Below, in pieces: positions 25,769-35,088 of a DNA stretch of 54,306 nucleotides; the first letter of the stretch is position 1, and each line of letters starts with the position of its first letter. Made by a program: the position numbers and the translations under genes. The notes beneath the pieces were generated by a model. It had not been told where the DNA came from, ran no database searches, and saw nothing but the letters and a program-made list of their open reading frames with translations. The stretch spans positions 1 through 54,306 of the forward strand of contig PLCO01000062.1 in assembly GCA_003134815.1 (NCBI GenBank), given 5' to 3'. Source of the stretch: Acidobacteriaceae bacterium. GTDB taxonomy: Bacteria > Acidobacteriota > Terriglobia > Terriglobales > Acidobacteriaceae.

Positions 25769-27010
25769 TTACAAAATCAGAGAGATTTTCGCCCTTTTAC
25801 CCAGCCGCACCACGATTCGTACCGGCAACGTGCCTACTTGAATCACCGCGCCGTCCACCATCTCGCCATCCACCTTCACGGCCTTTTCCGCAATCTTCCT
25901 GTTCGCCTCGGAGCCGCTCGCGGCCAGCCCGAGTGCCACCAGCAACTTGGGCAGGCGAATCTGATTTGCGTCTGCGCTGGACACATCGGCGAATGCAACT
26001 GCAACCTCTTCGAGATCCTCGCTCTCACCCTTCTGCTGAAACATCCTTGCCCAGTTCTCGTCCGCGCTCTCGGCCGCTTCCTCGCCGTGGAATCCCGCCG
26101 TAATCGTCCGCGCCAGTTTTTTCTTGGTCTCCATCGGGTGCAGCTTTCCCTGAGCCACGTCCGCCCTCATCAAATCGATTTCACTCTGCTTCAAATCCGT
26201 CAGCAGCACCCAATACTTCCACATCAGCTCGTCCGAGATGCTCATCAACTTCCCGTACATCTCGCTCGCGGGCTCGTTGATCCCAATCGCATTATTGAGA
26301 GACTTGCTCATCTTCTGCACACCGTCCAGACCCTCCAGAATCGGCGTCATCAGCACGATCTGCGGCTCCTGCCCGTAGTGCCTCTGCAACTCGCGCCCGC
26401 ACAGCAAATTGAATTTCTGGTCCGTCCCGCCCAACTCTACGTCGCATTCCAGACATACCGAGTCGTACCCCTGCATCACCGGATACAGCAGCTCGTGCAG
26501 GCTGATCGGCTGCTCGGATTGAAATCTTTTGCCAAACTCATCGCGCTCGAGCATCTGGCTCACCGTAAAATGCGCCGTCAGCCGGATGGTCTCTTCGTAT
26601 CCCAGCTTGCCCAGCCACTCGCTGTTATAGCGCACCTCGGTTTTCTCTGAGTCCAGAATCCTGAACACCTGCTGCTTGTACGTCTCTGCGTTCTCGTCGA
26701 TCTCGGCGCGCGTCAGCGATTTCCGCGTCACATTCCGCCCCGTCGGGTCGCCGATCAGCGCGGTCGAATCGCCGATGAGGAAAATCACCGTGTGCCCCAG
26801 CTGCTGAAAGTGCCGTAGCTTGCGCATCAGCACGGTGTGGCCCAGGTGCAGGTCGGGCGCAGTCGGGTCAAACCCCGCCTTCACCCTCAGTGGCCGTCCG
26901 GTTTTGCGGCTCTCCTCAAGGCGCTCGCGTAAATCGGCCACGCGGATAATCTCCGCTGCGCCCTTCTCAAGCAAATCCATCTGTTCGTCTACGGATAAAA
27001 ACGTGCTCAT
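25769..27010 (-). CDS. tyrS: Tyrosyl-tRNA synthetase
   Basis: This class I synthetase of 413 residues charges tRNA-Tyr. It has the HIGH-type motif DLHLGHT near 50, the tyrosine pocket region with [12 protein letters not shown] near 190, KMSKS near 240 and a C-terminal S4 RNA-binding domain ([31 protein letters not shown]). It belongs to the TyrZ-like subgroup with HLGH rather than HIGH. I used ATG 27010 ([10 protein letters not shown]); the upstream in-frame start at 27097 would add a basic stretch without homology. It is divergent from the alcohol dehydrogenase gene. Confidence 0.96.
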   Translation of the reverse strand: MSTFLSVDEQMDLLEKGAAEIIRVADLRERLEESRKTGRPLRVKAGFDPTAPDLHLGHTVLMRKLRHFQQLGHTVIFLIGDSTALIGDPTGRNVTRKSLTRAEIDENAETYKQQVFRILDSEKTEVRYNSEWLGKLGYEETIRLTAHFTVSQMLERDEFGKRFQSEQPISLHELLYPVMQGYDSVCLECDVELGGTDQKFNLLCGRELQRHYGQEPQIVLMTPILEGLDGVQKMSKSLNNAIGINEPASEMYGKLMSISDELMWKYWVLLTDLKQSEIDLMRADVAQGKLHPMETKKKLARTITAGFHGEEAAESADENWARMFQQKGESEDLEEVAVAFADVSSADANQIRLPKLLVALGLAASGSEANRKIAEKAVKVDGEMVDGAVIQVGTLPVRIVVRLGKRAKISLIL

Positions 27011-27111
27011 ATCGTCTTTCAGTATACGAGGGCGTCTATTCACCGCACTTTCAACGAGTTTGTGCATCCGCCGTCCCTCGCCGCACATCACATCCACGAG
27101 GAGAAAGCCCC

Positions 27112-28137
27112 ATGCCCACAGTGACTGGCCGAGCCATGCAGGTCCCCGCAGCAGGCGGCGCGTTTAAGCTTGTAAAAAAAGAGTTTCCCGAGCCCGGCCC
27201 CGGCCACGTTCGCATTCGCGTGCAGGCCTGCGGTGTTTGCCATAGCGATTCGCTCACCAAGCTCGGGCTTTGGCCCGGCATTCAGTACCCGCGCATTCCC
27301 GGCCATGAAGTCGCGGGCCTTGTCGATGCCGTCGGCCCCGATGTGCCGCTCTTCAAGCCTGGCCAGCGCGTCGGCCTCGGCTGGCACGGCGGCCACTGCA
27401 ACTACTGTCCGCCCTGCCGTCGCGGCGATTTCGTCCTCTGCCAGAACGCGCAGATCTCCGGAATCACCATGGACGGCGGCTATGCGGATTACGTCACCGC
27501 CCCGGCCAACGCCCTCGCATTCATTCCAGATGATCTGTCCGACGTTGACGCAGCGCCGCTTCTCTGCGCCGGCATCACCACCTACAACAGCCTGCGCAAC
27601 AGCGGAGCCCGCCCCGGTGACACAGTTGCCGTCCTCGGCATCGGCGGCCTCGGCCATCTCGGCGTGCAATACGCCGCCAAAAGCGGCTACCGCACCGTTG
27701 CCATCGCCCGCGGCGCCGACAAGGGCCCGCTCGCAAAGCAACTCGGCGCGCAAATCTATATCGACTCCACAACGCAGGACCCTGCAGCCGAATTGCAAAA
27801 ACTCGGCGGCGCCAAAGTCATCCTCTCCACGCTCACCAGCGCTGAAGCCCTCGCCTCGGCGGTCGGCGGTCTCGCTCCCGGCGGCAAGCTCATCATCGTT
27901 GGCGTCCCCGAAAAGCCATTCAACGTCGATGCTCTCGCGCTCATCGGCGGCCGCCGCTCCATCGTCGGCTGGCCCTCCGGCACCGGCATGGACTCAGAAG
28001 ACACGCTCAACTTCAGCGCCCTCACCGGCATCAAACCCATGATCGAGACCTATCCGCTGGAAAAGGCCGAAGAAGCCTACAACCGCATGATGAGCGGTAA
28101 GGCTCGCTTCCGCGTCGTGCTCACCACCGGCGCGTAA
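27112..28137 (+). CDS. Zinc-dependent alcohol dehydrogenase
   Basis: This 341-residue medium-chain dehydrogenase shows the catalytic zinc ligands in CGVCHSD and GHEVAG, the structural zinc site C-x2-C-x2-C-x7-C ([15 protein letters not shown]) and the Rossmann motif GIGGLGHLG near 178. It lacks the acidic residue directly after the second Rossmann strand (AIARGADKG), which favours NADPH over NAD. It oxidises or reduces primary alcohols and aldehydes in the cytoplasm; the physiological substrate is unknown. It is monocistronic. Confidence 0.92.
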   Translation: MPTVTGRAMQVPAAGGAFKLVKKEFPEPGPGHVRIRVQACGVCHSDSLTKLGLWPGIQYPRIPGHEVAGLVDAVGPDVPLFKPGQRVGLGWHGGHCNYCPPCRRGDFVLCQNAQISGITMDGGYADYVTAPANALAFIPDDLSDVDAAPLLCAGITTYNSLRNSGARPGDTVAVLGIGGLGHLGVQYAAKSGYRTVAIARGADKGPLAKQLGAQIYIDSTTQDPAAELQKLGGAKVILSTLTSAEALASAVGGLAPGGKLIIVGVPEKPFNVDALALIGGRRSIVGWPSGTGMDSEDTLNFSALTGIKPMIETYPLEKAEEAYNRMMSGKARFRVVLTTGA

Positions 28138-28163
28138 TCAAACTCGATCAAATCTCCGGAAAT

Positions 28164-29756
28164 TCACTGGGCTGATCGGTCTGTCTCGGCCAGCAAGCGC
28201 TGTTCAATGGCGGCAGCCTTCGCCGCCTTGTCCATCGCCTTGCCGAGCTTTCGCGTCATCACCTGGAAGTGATACCCCATCACCGCCAGCGTCATGGCCG
28301 TGCCAAAGCAGCGCCTGTATTTCGTCGCCGCCGCCGCAAGAAACTTCCAGTAGCTCCACTGGTGCCGCCCAAGCACTCCCTGCCGCACAATCGAGTGCGC
28401 CAGCGCGCGCATATTGTCTCGCGTCAGCAGCGGCCGTGCTTTCTGTCCCGCCTGCTTCTTCGCGCGCTCGCCCTTCGCCGGCTTCGGATGCGCCCGGTTC
28501 AGATAAACCTTCACCCGCTCGTAGTAGGCATCGCAACTGTAAATCTTCTTCATAACCTCGCGGTAGCCCTCTACCAGCTTCGCCGAATCCATGCGCGGCA
28601 GAAAGTTCAGCCGGTCGCTGAAAATGTTGTTGCCGCCGCCCGCGTCCACAATCCGGCCCTCGCGCCGCAATCGCCGGAAGAGTTGCGTTCCCGGTATCGC
28701 CCAAAGCAGCCCCACCATCGCAATCGGAATCCCGCTCTTCTGGATGAACTCCACCATGCGCTCGAAAATGTCTTCCTTATCCGTGTCAAAGCCCAGAATG
28801 AACCCGCCCATCACCTGCATTCCGTAGCTCTGGATCGTGGCCACGCTGTCCAGCAAACTTCGCCGCGTGTTCTGCAGTTTGTTGCTCGCAATCAGGCCCA
28901 ACTCATCCGGCGTCTCCACGCCCAGAAACACGGCCTTGAATCCAGCGTCCTTCATCAGTTGCATCAGCTCCACATCGTCAGCCAGATTCAGTGACGCCTC
29001 TGTAATAAATTCGAATCGCGCGCCTGTCTCTTCGCGCCACTCGGCCATCGCGCGCAGCAACTCCTTCGCCCGCGCCTTGTTCCCGATAAAATTGTCGTCC
29101 ACAATGAACACAGCCTCGCGCCAGCCCGCCGCCAGCAACTGGTCCAGCTCCGCCAGCACCTGCGCCACGGCCTTGGTCCTCGGCCGCCGCCCGTAAATCT
29201 CGATAATGTCGCAAAACTCGCAGTTGAACGGGCAGCCGCGCGAGTACTGCACCGTCATCGTCGAGTAGCGCCTCATCTTGATCAGGCTCAGGTCGGGAAG
29301 CGGGCTCGTTGCCATCTCCGGCCGTTCCGCCGCCTGATACACGGCCCGCGCCGTTCCAGCCTCTAGCTCTCCCGCCAAATCGCCAATCAGGCTCTCCGCC
29401 TCGCCGATCACCACGTGATCCGCCTTCAACTCCGCCGCCGGCACGCTGCTCGCAATCGGTCCGCCCACAACAGTGCGCAGCCCGCATGCGCGGCAACGCT
29501 CCACAATTTCCTTGAGCGACTCAAGCTGGATGTGCATCCCACTGACAAACACCACGTCGGCCCATTTCAGGTCGCGGTCCTGCAGCCGCTCTACATTCGT
29601 GTCCACCAGCCGCTTCTTCCACGCGCCCGGCAGCAGCGCCGCCACTGTCATCAGGCCCAGCGGAGGCTGTGCCGCCCGCTTGCCCAAAAATTTGAGCGCG
29701 TGTTTAAAGCTCCAAAATGTCTCAGGAAATTCTGGATAGACAAGCAGTACATTCAT
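28164..29756 (-). CDS. B12-binding radical SAM protein (DUF4070/HpnP-like)
   Basis: This 530-residue protein has an N-terminal cobalamin-binding Rossmann domain (about 1-150), a radical SAM barrel with CPFNCEFCD near 195 and the DUF4070 C-terminal region (NFLPRMDSAKLVEGYREVMKKIY). This architecture is that of HpnP, the hopanoid C-2 methylase, and of related methylases. Residues around the cluster (CDIIEIYGRRPRTK) are shared across that family, so substrate cannot be fixed. A K/A-rich insertion (HPKPAKGERAKKQAGQKA) interrupts the C-terminal part. ATG 29756 starts the conserved NVLLVYPEFPETFW strand and follows GAGAGATGG; an upstream ATG at 29870 would add a non-homologous extension. It converges with the alcohol dehydrogenase gene. 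Confidence 0.87.
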   Translation of the reverse strand: MNVLLVYPEFPETFWSFKHALKFLGKRAAQPPLGLMTVAALLPGAWKKRLVDTNVERLQDRDLKWADVVFVSGMHIQLESLKEIVERCRACGLRTVVGGPIASSVPAAELKADHVVIGEAESLIGDLAGELEAGTARAVYQAAERPEMATSPLPDLSLIKMRRYSTMTVQYSRGCPFNCEFCDIIEIYGRRPRTKAVAQVLAELDQLLAAGWREAVFIVDDNFIGNKARAKELLRAMAEWREETGARFEFITEASLNLADDVELMQLMKDAGFKAVFLGVETPDELGLIASNKLQNTRRSLLDSVATIQSYGMQVMGGFILGFDTDKEDIFERMVEFIQKSGIPIAMVGLLWAIPGTQLFRRLRREGRIVDAGGGNNIFSDRLNFLPRMDSAKLVEGYREVMKKIYSCDAYYERVKVYLNRAHPKPAKGERAKKQAGQKARPLLTRDNMRALAHSIVRQGVLGRHQWSYWKFLAAAATKYRRCFGTAMTLAVMGYHFQVMTRKLGKAMDKAAKAAAIEQRLLAETDRSAQ

Positions 29757-30031
29757 AAGCCATCTCTCTAGCAGGAAGAGTGGCTGCGCGAGCGCAATCG
29801 ACAGATTCAGGCCGTGCTTCCCCCATGAAAGCAGTGCGGCCCCGCTCGATGCGGCGAACTGGTCCCGCATCTATTCTCGCACCGTAAGGGTAAAACACTG
29901 GTCAAATGTGAACAGTTTGGTATGAACAGCCTCGCCGGCAGCCCTTCCCCCGCGCCAAAACCCCGCTGGCGCCGCCAATCCCGATCCGGTTTATTCTGAA
30001 CTAGGTTGCCTGGTCAATATTGGAGGTCGCT

Positions 30032-31735
30032 ATGAAGAACGTTCTCAGCGTTGTGAGCCGGCTCGTCGCCTTCACCCTCCTCGCGCTGCCGCCCGCATCT
30101 CATTCGCAATCCGCGCCAGCCAACCCATCTGACGATTTCCGCACCGCCGATCGTTGCGCCAACTGCCACAGCAAGCTCAAAACCTCCAAAGGCCCAGGCA
30201 TCTCCAATAACGACATCTCCATCTACCTCGACTGGTCCGCGAGCATCATGGCCAACTCCGCGCGTGATCCCTATTGGCAGGGCAGTGTGCGCCGCGAAAC
30301 CATTGACCATCCCGAAGCAAGCGCTGCTATCCAGTCCGAATGCGCCACGTGCCACATGCCCTTGCAATCCCTGCAGGACAAGGCACAAAATCGCCAAACC
30401 GCCGTCTTCTCGCACCTTCCGCTTCATGCCCCCAACCCGCAAAACGACCCGCAAAACGCCGCAGCCGACGGTGTCTCCTGCACCGTCTGCCATCAGATTC
30501 AACCCGCCGGCCTTGGGCTCCCTGCAACCTACAGCGGCAACTTCTCCGTCGCCCCACCCGGAACCGCGCCTCGCCCTCTCTTCGGTCCGTTCGCGCCAGA
30601 ATCCGACAACATCACCAAGGTCCACGTCATGGCTGCAGGCTATTCGATTGCGCAGTCCGACCATATTCGCGACGCCGGCCTCTGCGGCAGTTGCCACACT
30701 CTCTACACCACCACTCGCGGCACCGATGGCAAGTCAATCGGCCAGCTTCCGGAGCAGATGCCTTACCTCGAGTGGCAGCACAGCGACTACAACGGCAAGC
30801 AGACCTGCCAGCAGTGCCACATGCCCGCGGTCAGCGAGCCCGTCGCCGTCGCGTCCCTTCTCGGCAAGCCGCGCGACGGCGTCCGCCTCCACACCTTCGT
30901 TGGCGCCAACTTTCTTCTCGAAAACATGCTCGGCGCACATCGCGACGACCTCGCCGTCACCGCGCAGCCCGCTGACATCGCCGCCGCCTCCGCGCGCATT
31001 ACGTCGTTCCTGCAGTCGCAGTCCGCGCGCGTCACTCTCATCACCGCGCAACTCACCCCCGCGCAGCCGTCCGCCGCCGGCATAACCGGCCCCTCCGGCC
31101 GTAACGGAATCGACCTTTCCTTCGCCGTCCGCGTTGAGAATCTCACCGGCCACAAACTGCCCACAGCCTATCCCTCGCGCCGCGCCTGGCTCCACGTCGT
31201 TGTCACTTCCGCCGACGGCCATATCGTCTTTGAGTCCGGCAAGCTCAACCCGGACGGCTCCATCGCCGGCAACCTAAACGACTCCGACCCCGCGCGCTTT
31301 TCTCCGCACTACGCCCGCATTACTCAGCCCGATCAGGTCCAGATCTTCGAACCGATTCTTGGCGACAGCCAGGGCCGCGTCACCACCGGCCTGCTCTCCG
31401 CCACGCAATACCTAAAGGACAATCGCATCCTCCCCGCCGGCTTCGACAAAGCCACCGCATCGCCCGACATCGCCGTCCATGGCGAGGCCCTCGCCGACCC
31501 CGACTTCACAGCCGGCTCCAGCACCACGCATTACGAGCTCTCCACCACCAGCGCAACCGGCCCCTTCCAAATCTCGGTCGAACTCCTCTATCAGCCCGTC
31601 GGCTACCGCTGGGCTCACAACCTCGTCTCCTACCTGGCCGCCGAGCCGCAGCAATTCGTCCGTGATTACGACCAGGCCGCCCCTCACTCCGCCATCGTTC
31701 TCGCCCACGCTGAAGCCACCGTCAACGCCCCATGA
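30032..31735 (+). CDS. Periplasmic pentaheme c-type cytochrome
   Basis: This protein of 567 residues has a signal peptide (about 1-26) and five CxxCH heme sites, at about residues 42 (CANCH), 104 (CATCH), 150 (CTVCH), 218 (CGSCH) and 259 (CQQCH). All five lie in the first half. The second half has no heme motif and looks like a beta-rich domain (LSFAVRVENLTGHKLPTAYP, YELSTTS). The GHKLPTAYPSRR segment is typical of cytochrome c554-like multiheme families. ATG 30032 follows GGAGG. It could serve anaerobic electron transfer, but no partner oxidoreductase or maturation gene is adjacent. Confidence 0.9.
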   Translation: MKNVLSVVSRLVAFTLLALPPASHSQSAPANPSDDFRTADRCANCHSKLKTSKGPGISNNDISIYLDWSASIMANSARDPYWQGSVRRETIDHPEASAAIQSECATCHMPLQSLQDKAQNRQTAVFSHLPLHAPNPQNDPQNAAADGVSCTVCHQIQPAGLGLPATYSGNFSVAPPGTAPRPLFGPFAPESDNITKVHVMAAGYSIAQSDHIRDAGLCGSCHTLYTTTRGTDGKSIGQLPEQMPYLEWQHSDYNGKQTCQQCHMPAVSEPVAVASLLGKPRDGVRLHTFVGANFLLENMLGAHRDDLAVTAQPADIAAASARITSFLQSQSARVTLITAQLTPAQPSAAGITGPSGRNGIDLSFAVRVENLTGHKLPTAYPSRRAWLHVVVTSADGHIVFESGKLNPDGSIAGNLNDSDPARFSPHYARITQPDQVQIFEPILGDSQGRVTTGLLSATQYLKDNRILPAGFDKATASPDIAVHGEALADPDFTAGSSTTHYELSTTSATGPFQISVELLYQPVGYRWAHNLVSYLAAEPQQFVRDYDQAAPHSAIVLAHAEATVNAP

Positions 31736-32238
31736 GCCAACTCAGCTAACCCCGCCAACTCGCCAACCCGCCATGTGCGCGCAGCGCACGCCAACTCGCC
31801 AGACCGCCAACCCCGCTAGCTCCGCCAACCCCGCCGCCTTTTCGCTATAATTAAACCCATGCGCCACCCCGCCACTCGCTGCGCCCTCATCCAGAACACG
31901 CGTCAGGCCGCAGCCGCGCCTGCGGCGGCTCGCGCCGCCTAGACTCCTGCCCCACCTCATCCCAAAAGCCAGTTGTCAGTGATCAGTTTTCAGCCGACGT
32001 TTCTCCTTCGCTGGGCTGCCGTTCTCCAATCTTTGCCCACTACCCACTGTTTACTGTTTACTGACCACTGACCACTGACCCCTGACTACTGACTACTGAC
32101 CACTGACCCCTGACCCCTAACACCGCTAGCGCCGCTAACACCGCTAACCCCGCTAGCACCGCTAACACCGCTAACTCCGCTAGCGCCGCTAACACCGCTA
32201 ACCCCGCTAACACCGCTGCCCTTTACACTGGAGTCATC
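31736..32238. other. Low-complexity intergenic region upstream of the aminotransferase
   Basis: No gene is supported apart from a possible 27-codon frame at 31859-31942 that starts 7 bp after a TATAAT box at 31846-31851. It is alanine-rich, has no ribosome binding site and is probably chance. C-rich degenerate repeats (CGCCAACCCGC type) fill 31745-31835. The rest is covered by the tandem arrays listed separately. Confidence 0.5.
32061..32216. repeat. Two adjacent short tandem arrays
   Basis: From 32061 to about 32117 a 10-bp-like unit (CTGACCACTG, CTGACTACTG, CTGACCCCTG) repeats. From 32118 to 32216 eleven copies of a 9-bp unit TA(A/G)CNCCGC follow without interruption. They end 22 bp before the aminotransferase ATG, leaving room only for the ribosome binding site (CTGGAGTC). 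Such arrays vary in copy number by slippage. Confidence 0.85.
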
Positions 32239-33426
32239 ATGGACGAGTTCTCCCGCATTCAGCGCCTTCCCGCCTACGTCTTCAACATCACCGCCGAAAT
32301 GAAGTCCGCCGCGCGCCGCCGTGGCGAGGACATCATCGACTTCGGCATGGGCAACCCCGACGGCGCAACGCCCGCCCACATCGTCGACAAGCTCGTTGAA
32401 GCGGTCCGCAAGCCCGTCACGCACCGCTACTCCGTCTCCCGCGGCATCCCGCGCCTGCGCAAAGCCGTCTGCAACTGGTACAAGACGCGCTACGACGTCG
32501 ATCTCGATCCCGACTCCGAGGCCATCGTCACCATCGGCTCCAAGGAGGGCATCGCCCACCTCTGCCTCGCCATCCTCGACTCGAACGATACCGTGCTCGT
32601 TCCCAACCCCAGCTACCCCATCCATATCTACGGCCCGGTCATTGCCGGCGCGCACATCGTCAGCGTTCCCGTCCACAATCAGGAAAGTTTTCTCGCCCAG
32701 CTTGAAGAAATCATCCCCCGCATGACGCCGCGCCCCAAGGCGCTCATCGTCAACTTCCCCTCCAACCCCACCACCGAATGTGTTGAATTGCCTTTTCTCG
32801 CGCGTCTCGTCCAGCTCGCCCGCGAGCACGGCTTCTGGCTCATCCAGGACCTCGCCTACGCCGACATCGCATTCGACGGCTACAAGCCGCCCAGCGTCCT
32901 CCAGGTTCCCGGCGCCAAAGACGTCGCCGTCGAGTTCTTCACCCTCTCGAAGTCCTACAACATGCCCGGCTGGCGCATCGGCTTTATGGTCGGCAATCAG
33001 CGCCTGGTCGGCGCGCTCGCCCGCCTCAAAAGTTATTTTGACTACGGCACCTTCACGCCCATCCAGGTCGCGGCCATCGCCGCTCTTGAGGGGCCTCAGG
33101 AATGTGTCGCGCAGATTTGCGATAACTACCGCCGCCGCCGCGACGTCCTCGTCGAAGGCCTCAATAAAGCCGGCTGGGCTGTCTCTAAGCCCAAGGCCAC
33201 CATGTTCGTCTGGGCGCAGATCCCCGAGCCTTACCGCGACCTCAAGTCGCTTGAGTTCTCCAAGCTGCTCTTGACAGAAGCCAAAACCGCCGTTTCTCCC
33301 GGCATCGGCTTCGGCGACTACGGCGACAACCATGTCCGCTTCGCCCTCATCGAGAACGAAGAACGCACCCGCCAGGCCCTCCGCGGCGTCAAGGCCATGC
33401 TCGCGAAAGGCGTCGTCCCGGCCTAG
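32239..33426 (+). CDS. alaC: Class I/II aminotransferase, alanine transaminase (AlaC/YfbQ-like)
   Basis: This 395-residue PLP enzyme has the N-terminal LPAYVFNITAEMK and FGMGNPDGATP segments, YSVSRGIPRLRKAV, the pocket NFPSNPTTECVE and the Schiff-base lysine K238 in TLSKSYNMPGWRIGF. A guanidinium-binding arginine lies in HVRFALIENEER. These are hallmarks of the AlaC-type branch, which interconverts pyruvate and alanine with glutamate; an LL-diaminopimelate aminotransferase is the main alternative. It is monocistronic. The start is the first ATG after CTGGAG, immediately downstream of the tandem repeat array. Confidence 0.85.
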   Translation: MDEFSRIQRLPAYVFNITAEMKSAARRRGEDIIDFGMGNPDGATPAHIVDKLVEAVRKPVTHRYSVSRGIPRLRKAVCNWYKTRYDVDLDPDSEAIVTIGSKEGIAHLCLAILDSNDTVLVPNPSYPIHIYGPVIAGAHIVSVPVHNQESFLAQLEEIIPRMTPRPKALIVNFPSNPTTECVELPFLARLVQLAREHGFWLIQDLAYADIAFDGYKPPSVLQVPGAKDVAVEFFTLSKSYNMPGWRIGFMVGNQRLVGALARLKSYFDYGTFTPIQVAAIAALEGPQECVAQICDNYRRRRDVLVEGLNKAGWAVSKPKATMFVWAQIPEPYRDLKSLEFSKLLLTEAKTAVSPGIGFGDYGDNHVRFALIENEERTRQALRGVKAMLAKGVVPA

Positions 33427-33457
33427 ACGCACCGTCCCGGTGTAGCGATCCGCCTAT

Positions 33458-33483
33458 CCCACGCCTCTCAGGCGAGGCGTGGG
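33458..33483. terminator. GC-rich hairpin after the aminotransferase gene
   Basis: CCCACGCCTC and GAGGCGTGGG form a perfect 10-bp stem with a 6-nt loop between convergent genes. No T-run follows, so it may be a REP-like palindrome instead of an intrinsic terminator. Confidence 0.5.
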
Positions 33484-33516
33484 GCACACGCCGCACTCTC
33501 CGCTAACCCATCTGCT

Positions 33517-35088
33517 CTAATTCGCCCCGTCGCTCTCGGCAAACGTCACCGTGAAGTCGCCAACCTGCTTGCCCTGTATGAGCCCATATTTGATGTCCGA
33601 CGGGTAGTGAATGCCGCCGTACAGCCGCGACATGGCGGCCTCCTTGGCCTGCGCGTCAAAATAGCTTGCACCGGTCGGAAAAATGTAATCCAGCACATCG
33701 GAAGCGGCGGCCGAGAAGTCGGAGTGCCCGGAGATATAGGAGGGAAAATTGGGCAGAGGGATGAGCACTTTGATACTCGGATCAAGTTGTGACGGGCGCG
33801 GATTGAAGTAAGCGTACTTCGTGTCCCAGCAAGTGACCCCGGAATCGTGCAAGGCCATGTTGAGCAGCGCAAGAGTCCGCGCCGCGCGCACCTCGCTGAA
33901 TTGTGCCTGGCTGATATAGGGCACAGCGATCGCATTCCAATGACCGGGCGGCGTCACCGAGTTCGCGCCGTCGTTCCATTTGTAGACAGTGGCAAGTTGG
34001 TCGCGGGTAATATTCTCCACCGCACTCTTCACTGTGGCCAGTTCCTGCTGCATTTGTGTGGAAGTGGTAGACGGCGGCGGTCCCGGCCGGACGACTGCGA
34101 CGTCGGCTTGTGGAAGAATCCACGTCTCCACCTGCCCAAAGAGCGGTAGCATCGGCGGGCGCAGTGGAGTCTCCTGGCTGATCCACGGAATTTGCCCTTG
34201 CGCAATTGCATTCTGAGCCAACTGCGCCCATTCTGCTGCGTTGCCGCCTGCAGCTTTCATTCCGTCGCTATTGGCGCGGGCCAGAAAAACATTCGCAACT
34301 GCCTGGCCCAGTGCAAAGCCCGCGGTCCAGTCGCTGGCGGAGGCCTTGCCCGAGAGCAGAAGCGCCTCCTGCTGCTGGTTGGCTTCGTTGGTGATTTGGT
34401 CAATTCCGGTCGGGAAGAGCTTCGCCAGCAATGTGGAGTTGACGCCCGCCTCCACGGCGTCTTCCGATGGGTACGAGGGCAATCCCGTCGCCGGCATCAG
34501 GAGCTGGATTTTGCTGTTGTTCTCGTAAGGCTGTTGCCGGTTGTAGAGAAACTTGTAATACCACGCCGCCTTCAACGCCTCGTATTGGGCAACCGAAACG
34601 TAACTGTAGGCGCGCACCGCATACGGTGGATTGCTGAATGGGTAGGTGGGCATGTCGAACGGGTTGTTGGGGTCCGGCGACGGATAAGTGCCGTTGGGGA
34701 GGGGCTCGGGCGGCAGATCGTTAGCTGCCACCATCTCGCGAAGCAGCTCGTTCCAGCGCAACACGCCGCTCGCGCTCCAATACGTGATCGCCGAGCGCTC
34801 TGAATCGTTGAGATGCGCCTGCTCGTTCACAATCGACGTTAACTCTGTCTGATAGCCGGGATCGGTCGCCGGCGCCGGCGCCGCGACGGCAATCTGCGTC
34901 GGCCCTGAAAGAACAATCATCTTCCACGTTCCGGCGTTCGCGTCCGTGCTGGCCGGCGTCAGTGGGGAGAGCTGCTCGCTCGACGGAATCGACTTGGTGC
35001 AGCCGGGAATCATCAGCGCGATTCCCGCAATCGCAAACATCGGCGCTAAGCGCACGGAGCGCTGGAGGATCTCTGCAAGCGATGTCAT
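33517..35088 (-). CDS. Vanadium-dependent haloperoxidase/PAP2-type lipoprotein
   Basis: This 523-residue protein has a lipobox ending at C30 (LMIPGC), so it is an envelope lipoprotein. The C-terminal half contains the three phosphate/vanadate-binding motifs of the PAP2 superfamily: K-x6-RP (KYAYFNPRP), PSYISGHSDFSAA with the GHS histidine, and SRLYGGIHYPSD. The combination and length match the vanadium chloroperoxidase-like group, which includes both haloperoxidases and acid phosphatases. It starts with an ATGA overlap with the end of the beta-barrel gene upstream, so the two are translationally coupled. Confidence 0.87.
   Translation of the reverse strand: MTSLAEILQRSVRLAPMFAIAGIALMIPGCTKSIPSSEQLSPLTPASTDANAGTWKMIVLSGPTQIAVAAPAPATDPGYQTELTSIVNEQAHLNDSERSAITYWSASGVLRWNELLREMVAANDLPPEPLPNGTYPSPDPNNPFDMPTYPFSNPPYAVRAYSYVSVAQYEALKAAWYYKFLYNRQQPYENNSKIQLLMPATGLPSYPSEDAVEAGVNSTLLAKLFPTGIDQITNEANQQQEALLLSGKASASDWTAGFALGQAVANVFLARANSDGMKAAGGNAAEWAQLAQNAIAQGQIPWISQETPLRPPMLPLFGQVETWILPQADVAVVRPGPPPSTTSTQMQQELATVKSAVENITRDQLATVYKWNDGANSVTPPGHWNAIAVPYISQAQFSEVRAARTLALLNMALHDSGVTCWDTKYAYFNPRPSQLDPSIKVLIPLPNFPSYISGHSDFSAAASDVLDYIFPTGASYFDAQAKEAAMSRLYGGIHYPSDIKYGLIQGKQVGDFTVTFAESDGAN

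Noticed and set aside
31859..31942. 27-codon frame just after a TATAAT box
   Set aside because: No ribosome binding site, no -35 element and a composition (Ala/Arg) expected by chance in GC-rich DNA.
32086..33432. 448-codon frame antisense to the aminotransferase
   Set aside because: It is open because of GC-rich codon structure and ends in translated tandem repeats (Ser-Gly-Val); the plus strand has PLP enzyme motifs.
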